DNA of 21,583 bases from the NCBI GenBank assembly GCA_018365815.1, contig JAGZJH010000038.1:1-21583 (forward strand), read 5' to 3'. The translations under genes and the position numbers were made by a program. The notes beneath the pieces are model-generated. The model saw nothing but the letters and a program-made list of their open reading frames with translations, was not told the origin of the DNA and made no database searches. Below are positions 1-7,334 of this stretch, piece after piece. Numbering within the stretch: position 1 is the first letter of the stretch; each line of letters begins with the position of its first letter. Source of the DNA: Erysipelotrichaceae bacterium. GTDB taxonomy: Bacteria > Bacillota_I > Bacilli_A > Erysipelotrichales > Coprobacillaceae.

Positions 1-1110
1 TGTCAAACAACTAAATCTAAATATTTCCAAAAAGTTTCTAATCGATATTATTGTCGTAGATGTATTATGTTTGGAAGAGTTTTTTTAGATGAAAAGTTAG
101 AGACAAAGGAGATTTCATATCCTAATCGATGTATTGATTATCACCTTGATTATTCTTTGTCACAACAACAAAAAGAAGTGGCCACTTCTTTAGTGAATAA
201 TTATAAACAAGGTAAAAATGCAGTAGTTTTAGCAGTATGCGGTTCTGGAAAAACAGAAATTATATACGATAGTATTAAAACAGTGTTAAATGAGGGAAAA
301 CGTGTGTGTTTGGCTATTCCAAGAAAGTCACTTGTCATTGAACTTGCTACGCGTATTCAAAAACAATTCATTAATATTACACCAGAGTTGTTTTATGGCG
401 GTCATGCCGGTAATATTGATGGGCAACTGATTATATGCACTACTCATCAGTTATATCGATTTCATCGACAATTTTCTTTGTTGATTTTAGATGAAACAGA
501 TGCGTTTCCTTATTATAAAGATGAGTTACTTGAAGATATGCTATTTCAATCAATCAAAGGGCAATTTATTTTTATGTCGGCAACTTTAACTCGTGATGAT
601 TTTAATGATGTCAGTTTTTATGTGTTAAATAGAAGATACCATCATGTAGATTTACCCGTTCCTAAAATCAAATATCTTCCCCAAATATGTTGGATAGGCT
701 ACATTAAAAAATATCTTCGCCACTGTTTAAAACCAGTATTAATTTTTGTCCCTAGAATCAAAGATTTTAAGATATTTCAATCTAATTTTACTTCTAGCAA
801 GTTTGAATGCATTAGTTCAAAGACATTAAATAGTGAAAAGATCATAGAAAAGTTAAAACGAAAAGAATTGGATTTTATTGTGACGACTACAATTTTAGAA
901 AGAGGAATTACTATAGAAGATGTCCAAGTCATTGTTTATGATGCCAGTCATGGGGTTTTTAATACTGAAACTTTAATTCAAATAGCAGGAAGAGTAGGGC
1001 GTAGTCCTAAATTTCCTACCGGTGAGGTGATTTATTTATCAAATCAAAAAAGCAAGGCAATGAAAAAAAGCATTGCTCGTATTGTTCATTTAAACAAAAT
1101 GAGTGTTTAG
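1..1110 (+). CDS. comFA: ComFA, DEAD-type competence helicase (5' end outside window)
   Basis: Membrane-associated ATPase/helicase that helps pull single-stranded DNA into the cell during natural transformation. The frame is open to base 1, so the internal ATG at 67 is not the real start. The codons before it give a Cys at 1-3 and a CRRC pair at 52-63, the remains of the ComFA N-terminal four-Cys zinc finger. Superfamily 2 motifs follow in order: Walker A CGSGKT (238-255), DEAD box as DETD (490-501), SAT (577-585) and the QIAGRVGRS motif VI near 978-1005. The frame ends at TAG 1108-1110, where alignment from memory with B. subtilis ComFA would expect the protein to end. It runs directly into comFC, and a slippery heptamer lies just before the stop. 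Identity is secure; the missing N-terminus is outside the window. Confidence 0.93.
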   Translation, partial: CQTTKSKYFQKVSNRYYCRRCIMFGRVFLDEKLETKEISYPNRCIDYHLDYSLSQQQKEVATSLVNNYKQGKNAVVLAVCGSGKTEIIYDSIKTVLNEGKRVCLAIPRKSLVIELATRIQKQFINITPELFYGGHAGNIDGQLIICTTHQLYRFHRQFSLLILDETDAFPYYKDELLEDMLFQSIKGQFIFMSATLTRDDFNDVSFYVLNRRYHHVDLPVPKIKYLPQICWIGYIKKYLRHCLKPVLIFVPRIKDFKIFQSNFTSSKFECISSKTLNSEKIIEKLKRKELDFIVTTTILERGITIEDVQVIVYDASHGVFNTETLIQIAGRVGRSPKFPTGEVIYLSNQKSKAMKKSIARIVHLNKMSV

Positions 1111-1122
1111 TTTGTTTTAAAC
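1089..1122 (+). promoter_or_regulatory. Candidate -1 ribosomal frameshift site joining comFA to comFC
   Basis: T TTA AAC at 1089-1095 is an X XXY YYZ slippery heptamer in the correct register for the comFA frame (CAT TTA AAC). A -1 slip moves ribosomes into exactly the frame that encodes the ComFC zinc finger and phosphoribosyltransferase, bypassing the TAG at 1108-1110. A weak stem, GTTTA (1105-1109) with TAAAC (1118-1122), begins 9 nt after the heptamer, a spacing typical of frameshift stimulators, but it is short and AT-rich. No upstream internal Shine-Dalgarno stimulator is evident. The role is inferred from the lack of any ordinary comFC start; an indel in the sequence is the main alternative. 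Confidence 0.5.
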
Positions 1123-1697
1123 GGATTGATAGGCTACCTTTCTTATTTTCATATATCGCTAATCCTAATCTATGTTTATCATGTTTAAAACAATTAAATG
1201 TGCTTTTTTTAAAAGATGAGTTAATGGGGTATCCTATTTTGTATTTATATGAATATAATGAGTTTTTCAAAACGTTATTATATCGTTATAAAGGTCAATA
1301 TGATTACTCTTTAAAAGATGTGTTTTTAAGTTGTTATTTAGGGAAATTAAAACGTATGTATAAAGATTATGTTATAGCTGTAACACCTTCTTCAATGTTA
1401 CAAAATAATAAACGTAGTTTTAAGCCGATGGAAGAAATTGCCAAGACTTTAGATCTTCCCCTTTTTACTGGTTTGTATAAAACAACTGACTATAAGCAAT
1501 CTGACCAGCCCTATTCTAAACGTAAAAACATTCATCAAATTATTGCGATTAAAGATTTTGAAAAGTTAAATCATCAAAAAGTGTTAATTATTGATGACGT
1601 GATGACTTCGGGTCAAACGTTAATGGCGTGTGCAAATTGTGTCAAACAAGCCAATGTAAAGTCGATAAGTTTTCTGGTTTTGTCTAAACGTGTCTAA
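1095..1697 (+). CDS. comFC: ComFC, phosphoribosyltransferase-fold competence protein, no ordinary start visible
   Basis: Cytosolic competence protein that partners ComFA during DNA uptake. The PRTase motif VLIIDDVMTSGQTL lies near 1579-1620. Upstream, the same frame encodes a zinc-finger pair, ECLVC (1101-1115) and LCLSC (1170-1184), the usual ComFC N-terminus. Between the in-frame stop TGA at 1023-1025 and the first start-type codon, GTG 1200, there is no ATG, GTG or TTG. GTG 1200 has no Shine-Dalgarno sequence and would delete the zinc finger, leaving 165 residues. The frame is therefore listed from 1095, where a -1 slip from comFA would enter it, giving about 200 ComFC residues. The second zinc finger found in B. 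subtilis ComFC seems absent. Stop TAA. No terminator is seen before the next gene. Confidence 0.82.
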   Translation, partial: QNECLVCFKRIDRLPFLFSYIANPNLCLSCLKQLNVLFLKDELMGYPILYLYEYNEFFKTLLYRYKGQYDYSLKDVFLSCYLGKLKRMYKDYVIAVTPSSMLQNNKRSFKPMEEIAKTLDLPLFTGLYKTTDYKQSDQPYSKRKNIHQIIAIKDFEKLNHQKVLIIDDVMTSGQTLMACANCVKQANVKSISFLVLSKRV

Positions 1698-1782
1698 TGC
1701 AAACTTTGTCGAGCGAAAAAACTTTCTAATCAAAAATGGATTGTTTATACTTAATACGTAGAGAAGAAAGGACGGTTTTTTT

Positions 1783-1980
1783 ATGCAAGGTAAAGTAAAG
1801 TGGTTTAATAGCGAAAAAGGGTTTGGATTTATCGCTCGTGAGGAAGGAAAGGATATATTTGTGCATTATAGTCAAATAGTTCAAGACGGATATAAAACAC
1901 TTAATGAGGGTGAACTTGTTGAGTTTGAAATCTTCCAAAGTGATCGAGGATTACAAGCAAAAAACGTTGTTAGAGTTTAA
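1783..1980 (+). CDS. csp: Cold-shock domain protein (CspA family)
   Basis: Small 65-residue single-domain OB-fold protein that binds single-stranded RNA/DNA and melts RNA structure. RNP1 KGFGFI (residues 16-21) and RNP2 IFVHYSQI (about 29-36) are both present. RNP2 carries Tyr where Phe is usual, which still supplies an aromatic stacking residue. Length matches the CspA/CspB family (65-70). Shine-Dalgarno AAAGGA at 1767-1772 supports the start, 10 nt before ATG. It stands alone between comFC and a strong terminator. A candidate -10 (TATACT, 1746-1751) lies just upstream without a convincing -35, so it may have its own promoter or be read through from comFC. Which Csp paralogue this is cannot be told. 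Confidence 0.95.
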   Translation: MQGKVKWFNSEKGFGFIAREEGKDIFVHYSQIVQDGYKTLNEGELVEFEIFQSDRGLQAKNVVRV

Positions 1981-1981
1981 A

Positions 1982-2012
1982 AAAAGTAGAGGGATTTTGT
2001 CCCTCTATTTTA
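1982..2012 (+). terminator. Intrinsic terminator after csp
   Basis: Perfect 8-bp stem TAGAGGGA (1987-1994) / TCCCTCTA (2000-2007) with a 5-nt loop. It is preceded by an A-run and followed by TTTT (2008-2011), so the A/U pairs can extend the stem. It begins right after the csp stop codon. Confidence 0.9.
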
Positions 2013-2054
2013 CTCGTTTAATGTCGCAAAAAATGGGTAAAATTAAAAAAAAGG

Positions 2055-2082
2055 TTGATTTTTAGAATATTTTTGATATAAT
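2055..2082 (+). promoter_or_regulatory. Sigma-A promoter of the Ig-repeat NlpC/P60 gene
   Basis: -35 TTGATT (2055-2060), 16-nt spacer, perfect -10 TATAAT (2077-2082) with an extended -10 TG at 2074-2075. It lies 36 nt before the start codon and just after the csp terminator. Confidence 0.8.
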
Positions 2083-2117
2083 TAGACGGGTATTTATAAG
2101 AAATGGAGGTAAAAAGG

Positions 2118-3539
2118 ATGAACTTTGAGAAGTATTCAGCAATCAAAGAAGCCGTTTTACGACGCTATCAGGTGTTTTTACCAATGGCGTGTGTGATGTC
2201 CTTTTTCTTAGTAGGGTATGCAGCATTAGACCGTGAAGCCCCTGTAATTAAAAGCGATGTTGTCACGTTAAATTATGGTGAAAGATTTGATGTAAATATG
2301 ATCAATATTGAAGATAACCGAGCAACTTATGATGAATTAACTGTTAATGTAGATACATCAACATTAAGAGATGAAGAAGTAGGTAGTTCTAGTGTAATTG
2401 TAGAAGCAACAGATATGTTTAACAATACGACAACTAAAATTGTTGAAGTAAAAGTTGAAGATCACGTTGCACCAAATTTTGAATTAGTAGAAAACGAAGA
2501 AGTACTTTTTGAAGAAGGAAAAGTGGTTGTGAATTTAAACGGAAGTAATGATGTAAAATCTTACATTAATGCAATTGATAACGCTGATGGAGATATTACA
2601 GAATTTATGGACGTAGAAGGAAGTTTAGATACTTCTAGTACAGAACCGCAATCTTTAACTTTATCAATTAAAGATTCTTCAGGAAATGTTAATACAAAAA
2701 CGTTTGACTTTATAGTGAGAGATTTAACTGCACCGGTAATTGCGTTAAATACAACAAATGAAGTGGCAGTGGATTATGGTTCTGCTTTCTATCCAACTGA
2801 TTATTTATCAGTCAGTGATAATAGTGGATCATATGAATTATCTTTAACAAATGAAATAGATACAACAAAAGAAGAACCACAAACAACAACTGTGGTAGCT
2901 AAAGATGGCACAGGTCATGTGTCAACTCAAGAGTTAATTGTGACTGTTGGTGACGTCTCTGCACCAGTGATTAATATTAGCGATGCTGAAATTACTGAAG
3001 GAGCCTCTTATGATGTTAGAAGTCATTTATCAGTTGTCGATAACAAAGATGGTGATGTGACTGCAAATGCAACGATTGATGGAAGTGTAGATGGTTCTAA
3101 ACCAGGTAAGTATACTATCACAATTACAGCAACTGACTCTGCTAACAATACATCTTCTAAAACTGTGACTATTACAGTAAGAAGTTCGAATGAAGGTATT
3201 ATTAATACAGCACTTTCTAAAAACGGAAATCGTTATGTATGGGGAGCAGCTGGACCAAATGCATTTGATTGTTCAGGGTTTGCTCAATGGGTATATGGTC
3301 AAAATGGTAAGTATATTGGACGTACAACAGGTGCTCAATATGCGAGGGGAACAAAAGTATCTAGTTATCAACCTGGAGACTTATTATTCTTCAATACTGA
3401 AGGACCAATTAGCCATGTGGGAATTTACATTGGTAATGGTCAAATGATTCATGCAGCCAATTCAAGATCAGGTGTTAAGATTACAAATATTAATGAATCT
3501 TATTGGGCAAGTCGTTATGCAGGAGCGGTAAGATATTAA
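2118..3539 (+). CDS. Secreted or membrane-anchored NlpC/P60 peptidoglycan hydrolase with four Ig-like repeats
   Basis: Predicted wall endopeptidase of 473 residues. The start at 2118 is preferred over ATG 2103 because GGAGG (2105-2109) lies 8 nt before 2118 and overlaps the earlier ATG. Residues about 18-37 form a hydrophobic segment after basic residues, serving as a signal peptide or membrane anchor. Then come four bacterial Ig/HYR-like (DUF5011-style) repeats, each opening with an AP-hydrophobic motif at residues 41, 118, 205 and 282 and carrying D-x-x-G/D-N turns. The C-terminal NlpC/P60 domain (about 361-473) has catalytic Cys385 in FDCSG, His433 in SHVGIYIG and His445. The repeats probably reach through the wall or bind a partner. 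The gene is monocistronic. The catalytic domain closely resembles that of the CwlO-like protein at 9198-10391. The exact bond cut is not evident from sequence. Confidence 0.88.
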   Translation: MNFEKYSAIKEAVLRRYQVFLPMACVMSFFLVGYAALDREAPVIKSDVVTLNYGERFDVNMINIEDNRATYDELTVNVDTSTLRDEEVGSSSVIVEATDMFNNTTTKIVEVKVEDHVAPNFELVENEEVLFEEGKVVVNLNGSNDVKSYINAIDNADGDITEFMDVEGSLDTSSTEPQSLTLSIKDSSGNVNTKTFDFIVRDLTAPVIALNTTNEVAVDYGSAFYPTDYLSVSDNSGSYELSLTNEIDTTKEEPQTTTVVAKDGTGHVSTQELIVTVGDVSAPVINISDAEITEGASYDVRSHLSVVDNKDGDVTANATIDGSVDGSKPGKYTITITATDSANNTSSKTVTITVRSSNEGIINTALSKNGNRYVWGAAGPNAFDCSGFAQWVYGQNGKYIGRTTGAQYARGTKVSSYQPGDLLFFNTEGPISHVGIYIGNGQMIHAANSRSGVKITNINESYWASRYAGAVRY

Positions 3540-3541
3540 TT

Positions 3542-3564
3542 GGTGAACAAATGTTCACCTTTTT
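3542..3564 (+). terminator. Intrinsic terminator after the Ig-repeat hydrolase gene
   Basis: Perfect 7-bp stem GGTGAAC (3542-3548) / GTTCACC (3553-3559) with loop AAAT, followed by TTTTT (3560-3564). It starts 2 nt after the stop codon. Its core also matches GAAC-N4-GTTC, the Firmicutes LexA-box core. Confidence 0.9.
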
Positions 3565-3567
3565 CAT

Positions 3568-3595
3568 TTGAATTAAGATTATAAAATGCTATAAT
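3568..3595 (+). promoter_or_regulatory. Sigma-A promoter of secA-prfB
   Basis: -35 TTGAAT (3568-3573), 16-nt spacer, perfect -10 TATAAT (3590-3595) with extended TG (3587-3588). It has the same architecture as the promoter at 2055 and begins 4 nt after the preceding terminator, 29 nt before the secA ATG. Confidence 0.8.
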
Positions 3596-3624
3596 AAAAT
3601 GTATAAATTGAAAGGAGCGTTCAT

Positions 3625-6228
3625 ATGGTATTAAAAGTTGGAAAAGATGATCAGAATATGAACAATGAAAAAGAATACAAAATTGTTGATTTGGGTGATC
3701 AAAGGGAAGAGGATATCCATATTGAAACATTTGAAGATGTGGAAACACATGATTCACCTGTGATGGTAAATAATTATAAAACTCAAACTCAAAAAGTAAG
3801 TTTTTTAAATAAAATTAAAAAAGCATTTTCACAAGAAAATAAAATTTTAAAAAAATTAGAATCTCAAGCTAATCAAATTATTGCACTTGAAGATCAAATG
3901 AAAAAATTAAGTGATGATGATTTAAAAGCTAAAACAAGTGAATTTCAAGCTAAAATTGCAAATGGTGTTAGTTTAGATGACATTATGATTGAAGCCTATG
4001 CTGTAGCTAGAGAAGCCGCTAGAAGAATTACAGGACTTCATGCTTTTAAAGTTCAGTTAATGGGAGCCATTGCTTTACATAATGGTGATATTGCGGAAAT
4101 GAAAACAGGTGAAGGGAAAACTTTAACTGCTATTTTCCCAGTGTATTTAAATGCTTTATCAAAACAAGGTGTGCACGTTGTTACAGTTAATGAATACTTA
4201 GCAGGTGTAGGAGCTCAAGGAAACGGAAAAGTATTTGAATTTTTAGGATTAACTGTGGGATTAAATCGTCATGGATTATCTCATCAAGAAAAATATGAAG
4301 TTCATCATTGTGATGTTACTTATACAACAAATTCAGAATTAGGATTTGATTATTTAAGAGATAATATGGTTAAATCAATGGATCAAAAAGTATTACGTCC
4401 ATTAAATTATGCTTTAGTCGATGAAGTAGACTCTATTTTAATCGATGAAGCAAGAACACCTTTAATTATTTCTGGCGGACAATTAAATACAGCTAAATTT
4501 TATGTTCAAGCCGATGCTTTTGTAAAATCATTAAACGATGAAGAAGATTATTTAGTTGATACGACTACACGTGCTGTCACTTTAACTGAGCATGGTGTTA
4601 TTCGTGCAGAAAAATATTTTAAAGTTAATAATTTGTATGATGCTGAAAATACATCTATTGTTCATGGGATTAATCAGGCATTAAAAGCCAATTACGCAAT
4701 GACTCGTGATGTGGAATATATGGTTGCTACAGAAGATGGTAGTCACGATATTAATAATGCAAGTATTTTAATTATCGACCAATTTACAGGACGTGTAATG
4801 CCAGGACGTGCTTATTCTGATGGGTTACATCAAGCCATCGAAGCTAAAGAAGGTGTACCAATCAAAGAAGAAACAGTCACTTTAGCCAATATTACTTATC
4901 AAAATTTCTTTAGATTGTTTAATAAATTAGCCGGAATGACCGGAACTGCTAAAACTGAAGAAGAAGAATTTAGATTAATTTACAACATGAGGGTTGTTGA
5001 AATTCCAACAAACTTGCCGGTTATTCGTTATGATGCTACTGATTTAGTATTTGCCAACAGTAAAGCGAAGTTTAATGCATTATGTGATGAAGTTGAACAA
5101 CGTCATAAAGCTGGACAACCAATTTTAATTGGGACAGTTGCAGTAGAAACCAGTGAAAAAATTAGTAATATGTTAAAAAGCCGTGGAATACGTCACAATG
5201 TTTTAAATGCTAAAAACCACTCTAAAGAAGCAGAAATTATTATGCGTGCAGGAGTTAAAGGTGCTGTAACTATTGCAACAAACATGGCTGGACGTGGAAC
5301 AGATATTAAACTTGGCCCTGGGGTTAAAGAACTAGGTGGATTAGCAGTTATTGGTTCAGAACGTCATGAATCAAGACGTATCGATAATCAGTTAAGAGGG
5401 CGTTCAGGACGTCAAGGAGACCCAGGATATTCACGTTTCTATGTATCATTTGAAGACGATTTACTTTCACGCTTTGCCAGTGAAAAGGTAAAATCAATGG
5501 TTCAAATGATGGGCGATGAAGCCATCGAAGCAAAAATGGTCTCTAAATCAATTGAAAACGCACAAAGACGTGTAGAAGGAAATAACTTCGATATGCGTAA
5601 ACAAGTATTACAATATGATGATGTCATGAGACAACAACGTGAAATTATGTATGCTGAAAGAGATCATATTATGTCAGTTAATGATTTAAGTGATACCGTT
5701 AAAGATATGTTTAAACAAGCTATTGAAGAGGAAGTGCGTTTAAACATAGATCCTTCAACAAATAAAATTGATGTGGATAATGTATTAAAAGCAGTGGGTT
5801 CTAAATATATGTTATTTACAGTTTTAAATACAAGTAATAAAGAAAGTGTAGAAAACAATAAAGATAAATTAATTAACACTTTAACAGAAATTGTATACCA
5901 AGGGTATTTAAAGCGTTTTAGAGAAGGTTTAACATTAGAACAACGTTGTGAATATGAACGCAATGTATTGTTAAGTGTTATTGATTATACATGGATTAAT
6001 CATATCGATGCGATGGCTAAATTAAGAAATGGAATTTATTTACGTGCCTATGCACAAAAAGATCCATTACGTGAATATACGGAAGAAGCATTTTATATGT
6101 TTGAGGAAATGTCTGCTTCAATTGCGACAAGTATTGCAACAAACATTCGTCGAATGGGATTAAAAGAATTAAATCAAGAAGTAGAAGAACGTTTAGGTCG
6201 TTTCAATATTACAGTGGATTTCAAATAA
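3625..6228 (+). CDS. secA: SecA preprotein translocase ATPase with extended N-terminus and no zinc tail
   Basis: Motor that pushes unfolded preproteins through SecYEG. The 867-residue product has Walker A TGEGKT (residues 161-166), DEVDSILIDEARTPLIISG (Walker B/DEAD), NMAGRGTDIKLGPGVKELGG and the RGRSGRQGDPG motif VI. Walker A lies about 59 residues later than in B. subtilis SecA (Lys106 there, from memory). The first 60 residues are an extra acidic leader before the usual start-like segment FLNKIKKAF. AAAGGAG (3611-3617), 7 nt before ATG 3625, supports this long start. The C-terminus stops at ITVDFK with no CxCxSGxxxxxCH zinc motif, so SecB-style binding through that tail is absent. It is followed directly by prfB (TAATG overlap), as in B. 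subtilis. The prfB neighbour and full motif set favour housekeeping SecA over SecA2. Confidence 0.95.
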   Translation: MVLKVGKDDQNMNNEKEYKIVDLGDQREEDIHIETFEDVETHDSPVMVNNYKTQTQKVSFLNKIKKAFSQENKILKKLESQANQIIALEDQMKKLSDDDLKAKTSEFQAKIANGVSLDDIMIEAYAVAREAARRITGLHAFKVQLMGAIALHNGDIAEMKTGEGKTLTAIFPVYLNALSKQGVHVVTVNEYLAGVGAQGNGKVFEFLGLTVGLNRHGLSHQEKYEVHHCDVTYTTNSELGFDYLRDNMVKSMDQKVLRPLNYALVDEVDSILIDEARTPLIISGGQLNTAKFYVQADAFVKSLNDEEDYLVDTTTRAVTLTEHGVIRAEKYFKVNNLYDAENTSIVHGINQALKANYAMTRDVEYMVATEDGSHDINNASILIIDQFTGRVMPGRAYSDGLHQAIEAKEGVPIKEETVTLANITYQNFFRLFNKLAGMTGTAKTEEEEFRLIYNMRVVEIPTNLPVIRYDATDLVFANSKAKFNALCDEVEQRHKAGQPILIGTVAVETSEKISNMLKSRGIRHNVLNAKNHSKEAEIIMRAGVKGAVTIATNMAGRGTDIKLGPGVKELGGLAVIGSERHESRRIDNQLRGRSGRQGDPGYSRFYVSFEDDLLSRFASEKVKSMVQMMGDEAIEAKMVSKSIENAQRRVEGNNFDMRKQVLQYDDVMRQQREIMYAERDHIMSVNDLSDTVKDMFKQAIEEEVRLNIDPSTNKIDVDNVLKAVGSKYMLFTVLNTSNKESVENNKDKLINTLTEIVYQGYLKRFREGLTLEQRCEYERNVLLSVIDYTWINHIDAMAKLRNGIYLRAYAQKDPLREYTEEAFYMFEEMSASIATSIATNIRRMGLKELNQEVEERLGRFNITVDFK

Positions 6229-7334
6229 TGGAATTATATGAAATTAAACATGGGCTTGAAAAAGCCCATTTACTTCTTGAAGAAATGGGAAAATCCATCG
6301 ATGTTGCAACAAAACAAATGGAAATTGAATCACTTACCGCTCAAACAATGGAAAGTGATTTTTGGGAGGATGTTGATCATGCACGCAAAATTCATGATCA
6401 ACTCAGTCAAATTAAAAAAATTGTCGATACGTATTTACATTTAAAAAATAGCCTTGATGATATGAATGAAGTCTACGATTTGATTAAAATGGGTGAAGAA
6501 GAATTTATAGAAGTGTTAAACGAAGATTATGAGACATTTGAAAAAGAATTAGATGAATTTGATAAAACAATGCTTTTATCTCATGATTATGATCACTACA
6601 ATGCCATTGTTGAAATCCACCCAGGTGCAGGGGGAACGGAAAGTCAAGATTGGGCTGAAATGTTGTATCGTATGTATACAAGATATGCTAGTAAAAATGA
6701 CTTTAAAGTTGAAGTGCTAGATTATCTTGATGGGGAAGAAGCAGGAATTAAATCAGTTTCTTTTCTAGTTAAGGGATATAATGCTTATGGATTATTAAAA
6801 TCCGAAAAAGGAGTTCATCGGCTAGTCAGAATTTCACCATTTGATTCAAATTCTCGTCGTCATACTTCTTTTGCTTCTGTTGATGTCATGCCTGAATTTA
6901 ACGATGATATTGAAATCGAAATAAGACAAGAAGATTTAAAAATTGATACCTATCGTTCTTCAGGTGCAGGAGGTCAACATGTCAATACCACAGATTCAGC
7001 GATTCGTATTACTCATTTACCAACCAATATTGTTGTTACTTGTCAAAATCAACGTTCTCAAATTAAAAATCGTGAACAAGCCTTAGTAATGCTTAAATCC
7101 AAACTTTATCAATTGGAAATTGAACGTCAAAAACAAAAGTTAAGTGATATAAAAGGAGAACAAATGGAAAATGGGTGGGGTTCACAAATCCGCTCTTATG
7201 TTTTTCATCCTTATAGTTTAGTTAAAGATGCAAGAACAGGTTATGAAACTAGTCAAACAGAACAAGTTATGAACGGAAATTTAGAAGATTTTATCTATGC
7301 ATATTTAAGATGGGAACTATCTCAAGAAAATTGA
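6228..7334 (+). CDS. prfB: Peptide chain release factor 2
   Basis: Class I release factor that reads UGA/UAA and triggers peptidyl-tRNA hydrolysis in the ribosome. The 368-residue product contains the SPF anticodon-like tripeptide (residues 203-205), which marks RF2 rather than RF1, and the catalytic GGQ (248-250). Length matches full-size RF2. The first 45 residues are continuous in one frame, with no CTTTGA site near codon 25, so the usual +1 programmed frameshift is absent. ATG shares its A with the secA stop (TAATG), and the Shine-Dalgarno is weak, so translation is probably coupled to secA. A strong hairpin covers codons 8-14. The gene ends in TGA, the codon RF2 itself reads, inside the terminator stem. 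Confidence 0.96.
   Translation: MELYEIKHGLEKAHLLLEEMGKSIDVATKQMEIESLTAQTMESDFWEDVDHARKIHDQLSQIKKIVDTYLHLKNSLDDMNEVYDLIKMGEEEFIEVLNEDYETFEKELDEFDKTMLLSHDYDHYNAIVEIHPGAGGTESQDWAEMLYRMYTRYASKNDFKVEVLDYLDGEEAGIKSVSFLVKGYNAYGLLKSEKGVHRLVRISPFDSNSRRHTSFASVDVMPEFNDDIEIEIRQEDLKIDTYRSSGAGGQHVNTTDSAIRITHLPTNIVVTCQNQRSQIKNREQALVMLKSKLYQLEIERQKQKLSDIKGEQMENGWGSQIRSYVFHPYSLVKDARTGYETSQTEQVMNGNLEDFIYAYLRWELSQEN
6250..6269 (+). promoter_or_regulatory. Stable hairpin with GAAA tetraloop inside the start of prfB
   Basis: ATGGGCTT (6250-6257), GAAA (6258-6261), AAGCCCAT (6262-6269). This is a perfect 8-bp stem with a GNRA tetraloop beginning 22 nt after the A of the prfB ATG. No T-run follows, so it is not an intrinsic terminator. 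A role in start-region translation control is possible but unproven. Confidence 0.5.

Noticed and set aside
1200..1202. GTG 1200 as the true comFC start
   Set aside because: It has no Shine-Dalgarno and would remove the conserved zinc finger encoded just upstream in the same frame; kept only as a fallback.
1016..1270. Minus-strand frames opposite comFA/comFC, csp, secA, uvrB, uvrA and others
   Set aside because: They lie opposite well-recognised genes, lack ribosome binding sites and show no known motifs, so they are shadows of the + strand genes.
1741..1766. Full sigma-A promoter for csp
   Set aside because: TATACT (1746-1751) is a possible -10, but no -35 better than half-matching lies at proper distance, so I mention it only in the csp entry.
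2103..2105. ATG 2103 as start of the Ig-repeat hydrolase
   Set aside because: The GGAGG at 2105-2109 overlaps it, while ATG 2118 has ideal 8-nt spacing.
5938..5953. GAACAACGTTGTGAA in secA as a LexA-type box
   Set aside because: Spacing is three instead of four, and it lies deep in coding sequence.
3625..6228. Accessory SecA2 rather than housekeeping SecA
   Set aside because: The secA-prfB order, full motor motifs and own sigma-A promoter fit the housekeeping gene; loss of the zinc tail alone does not mark SecA2.
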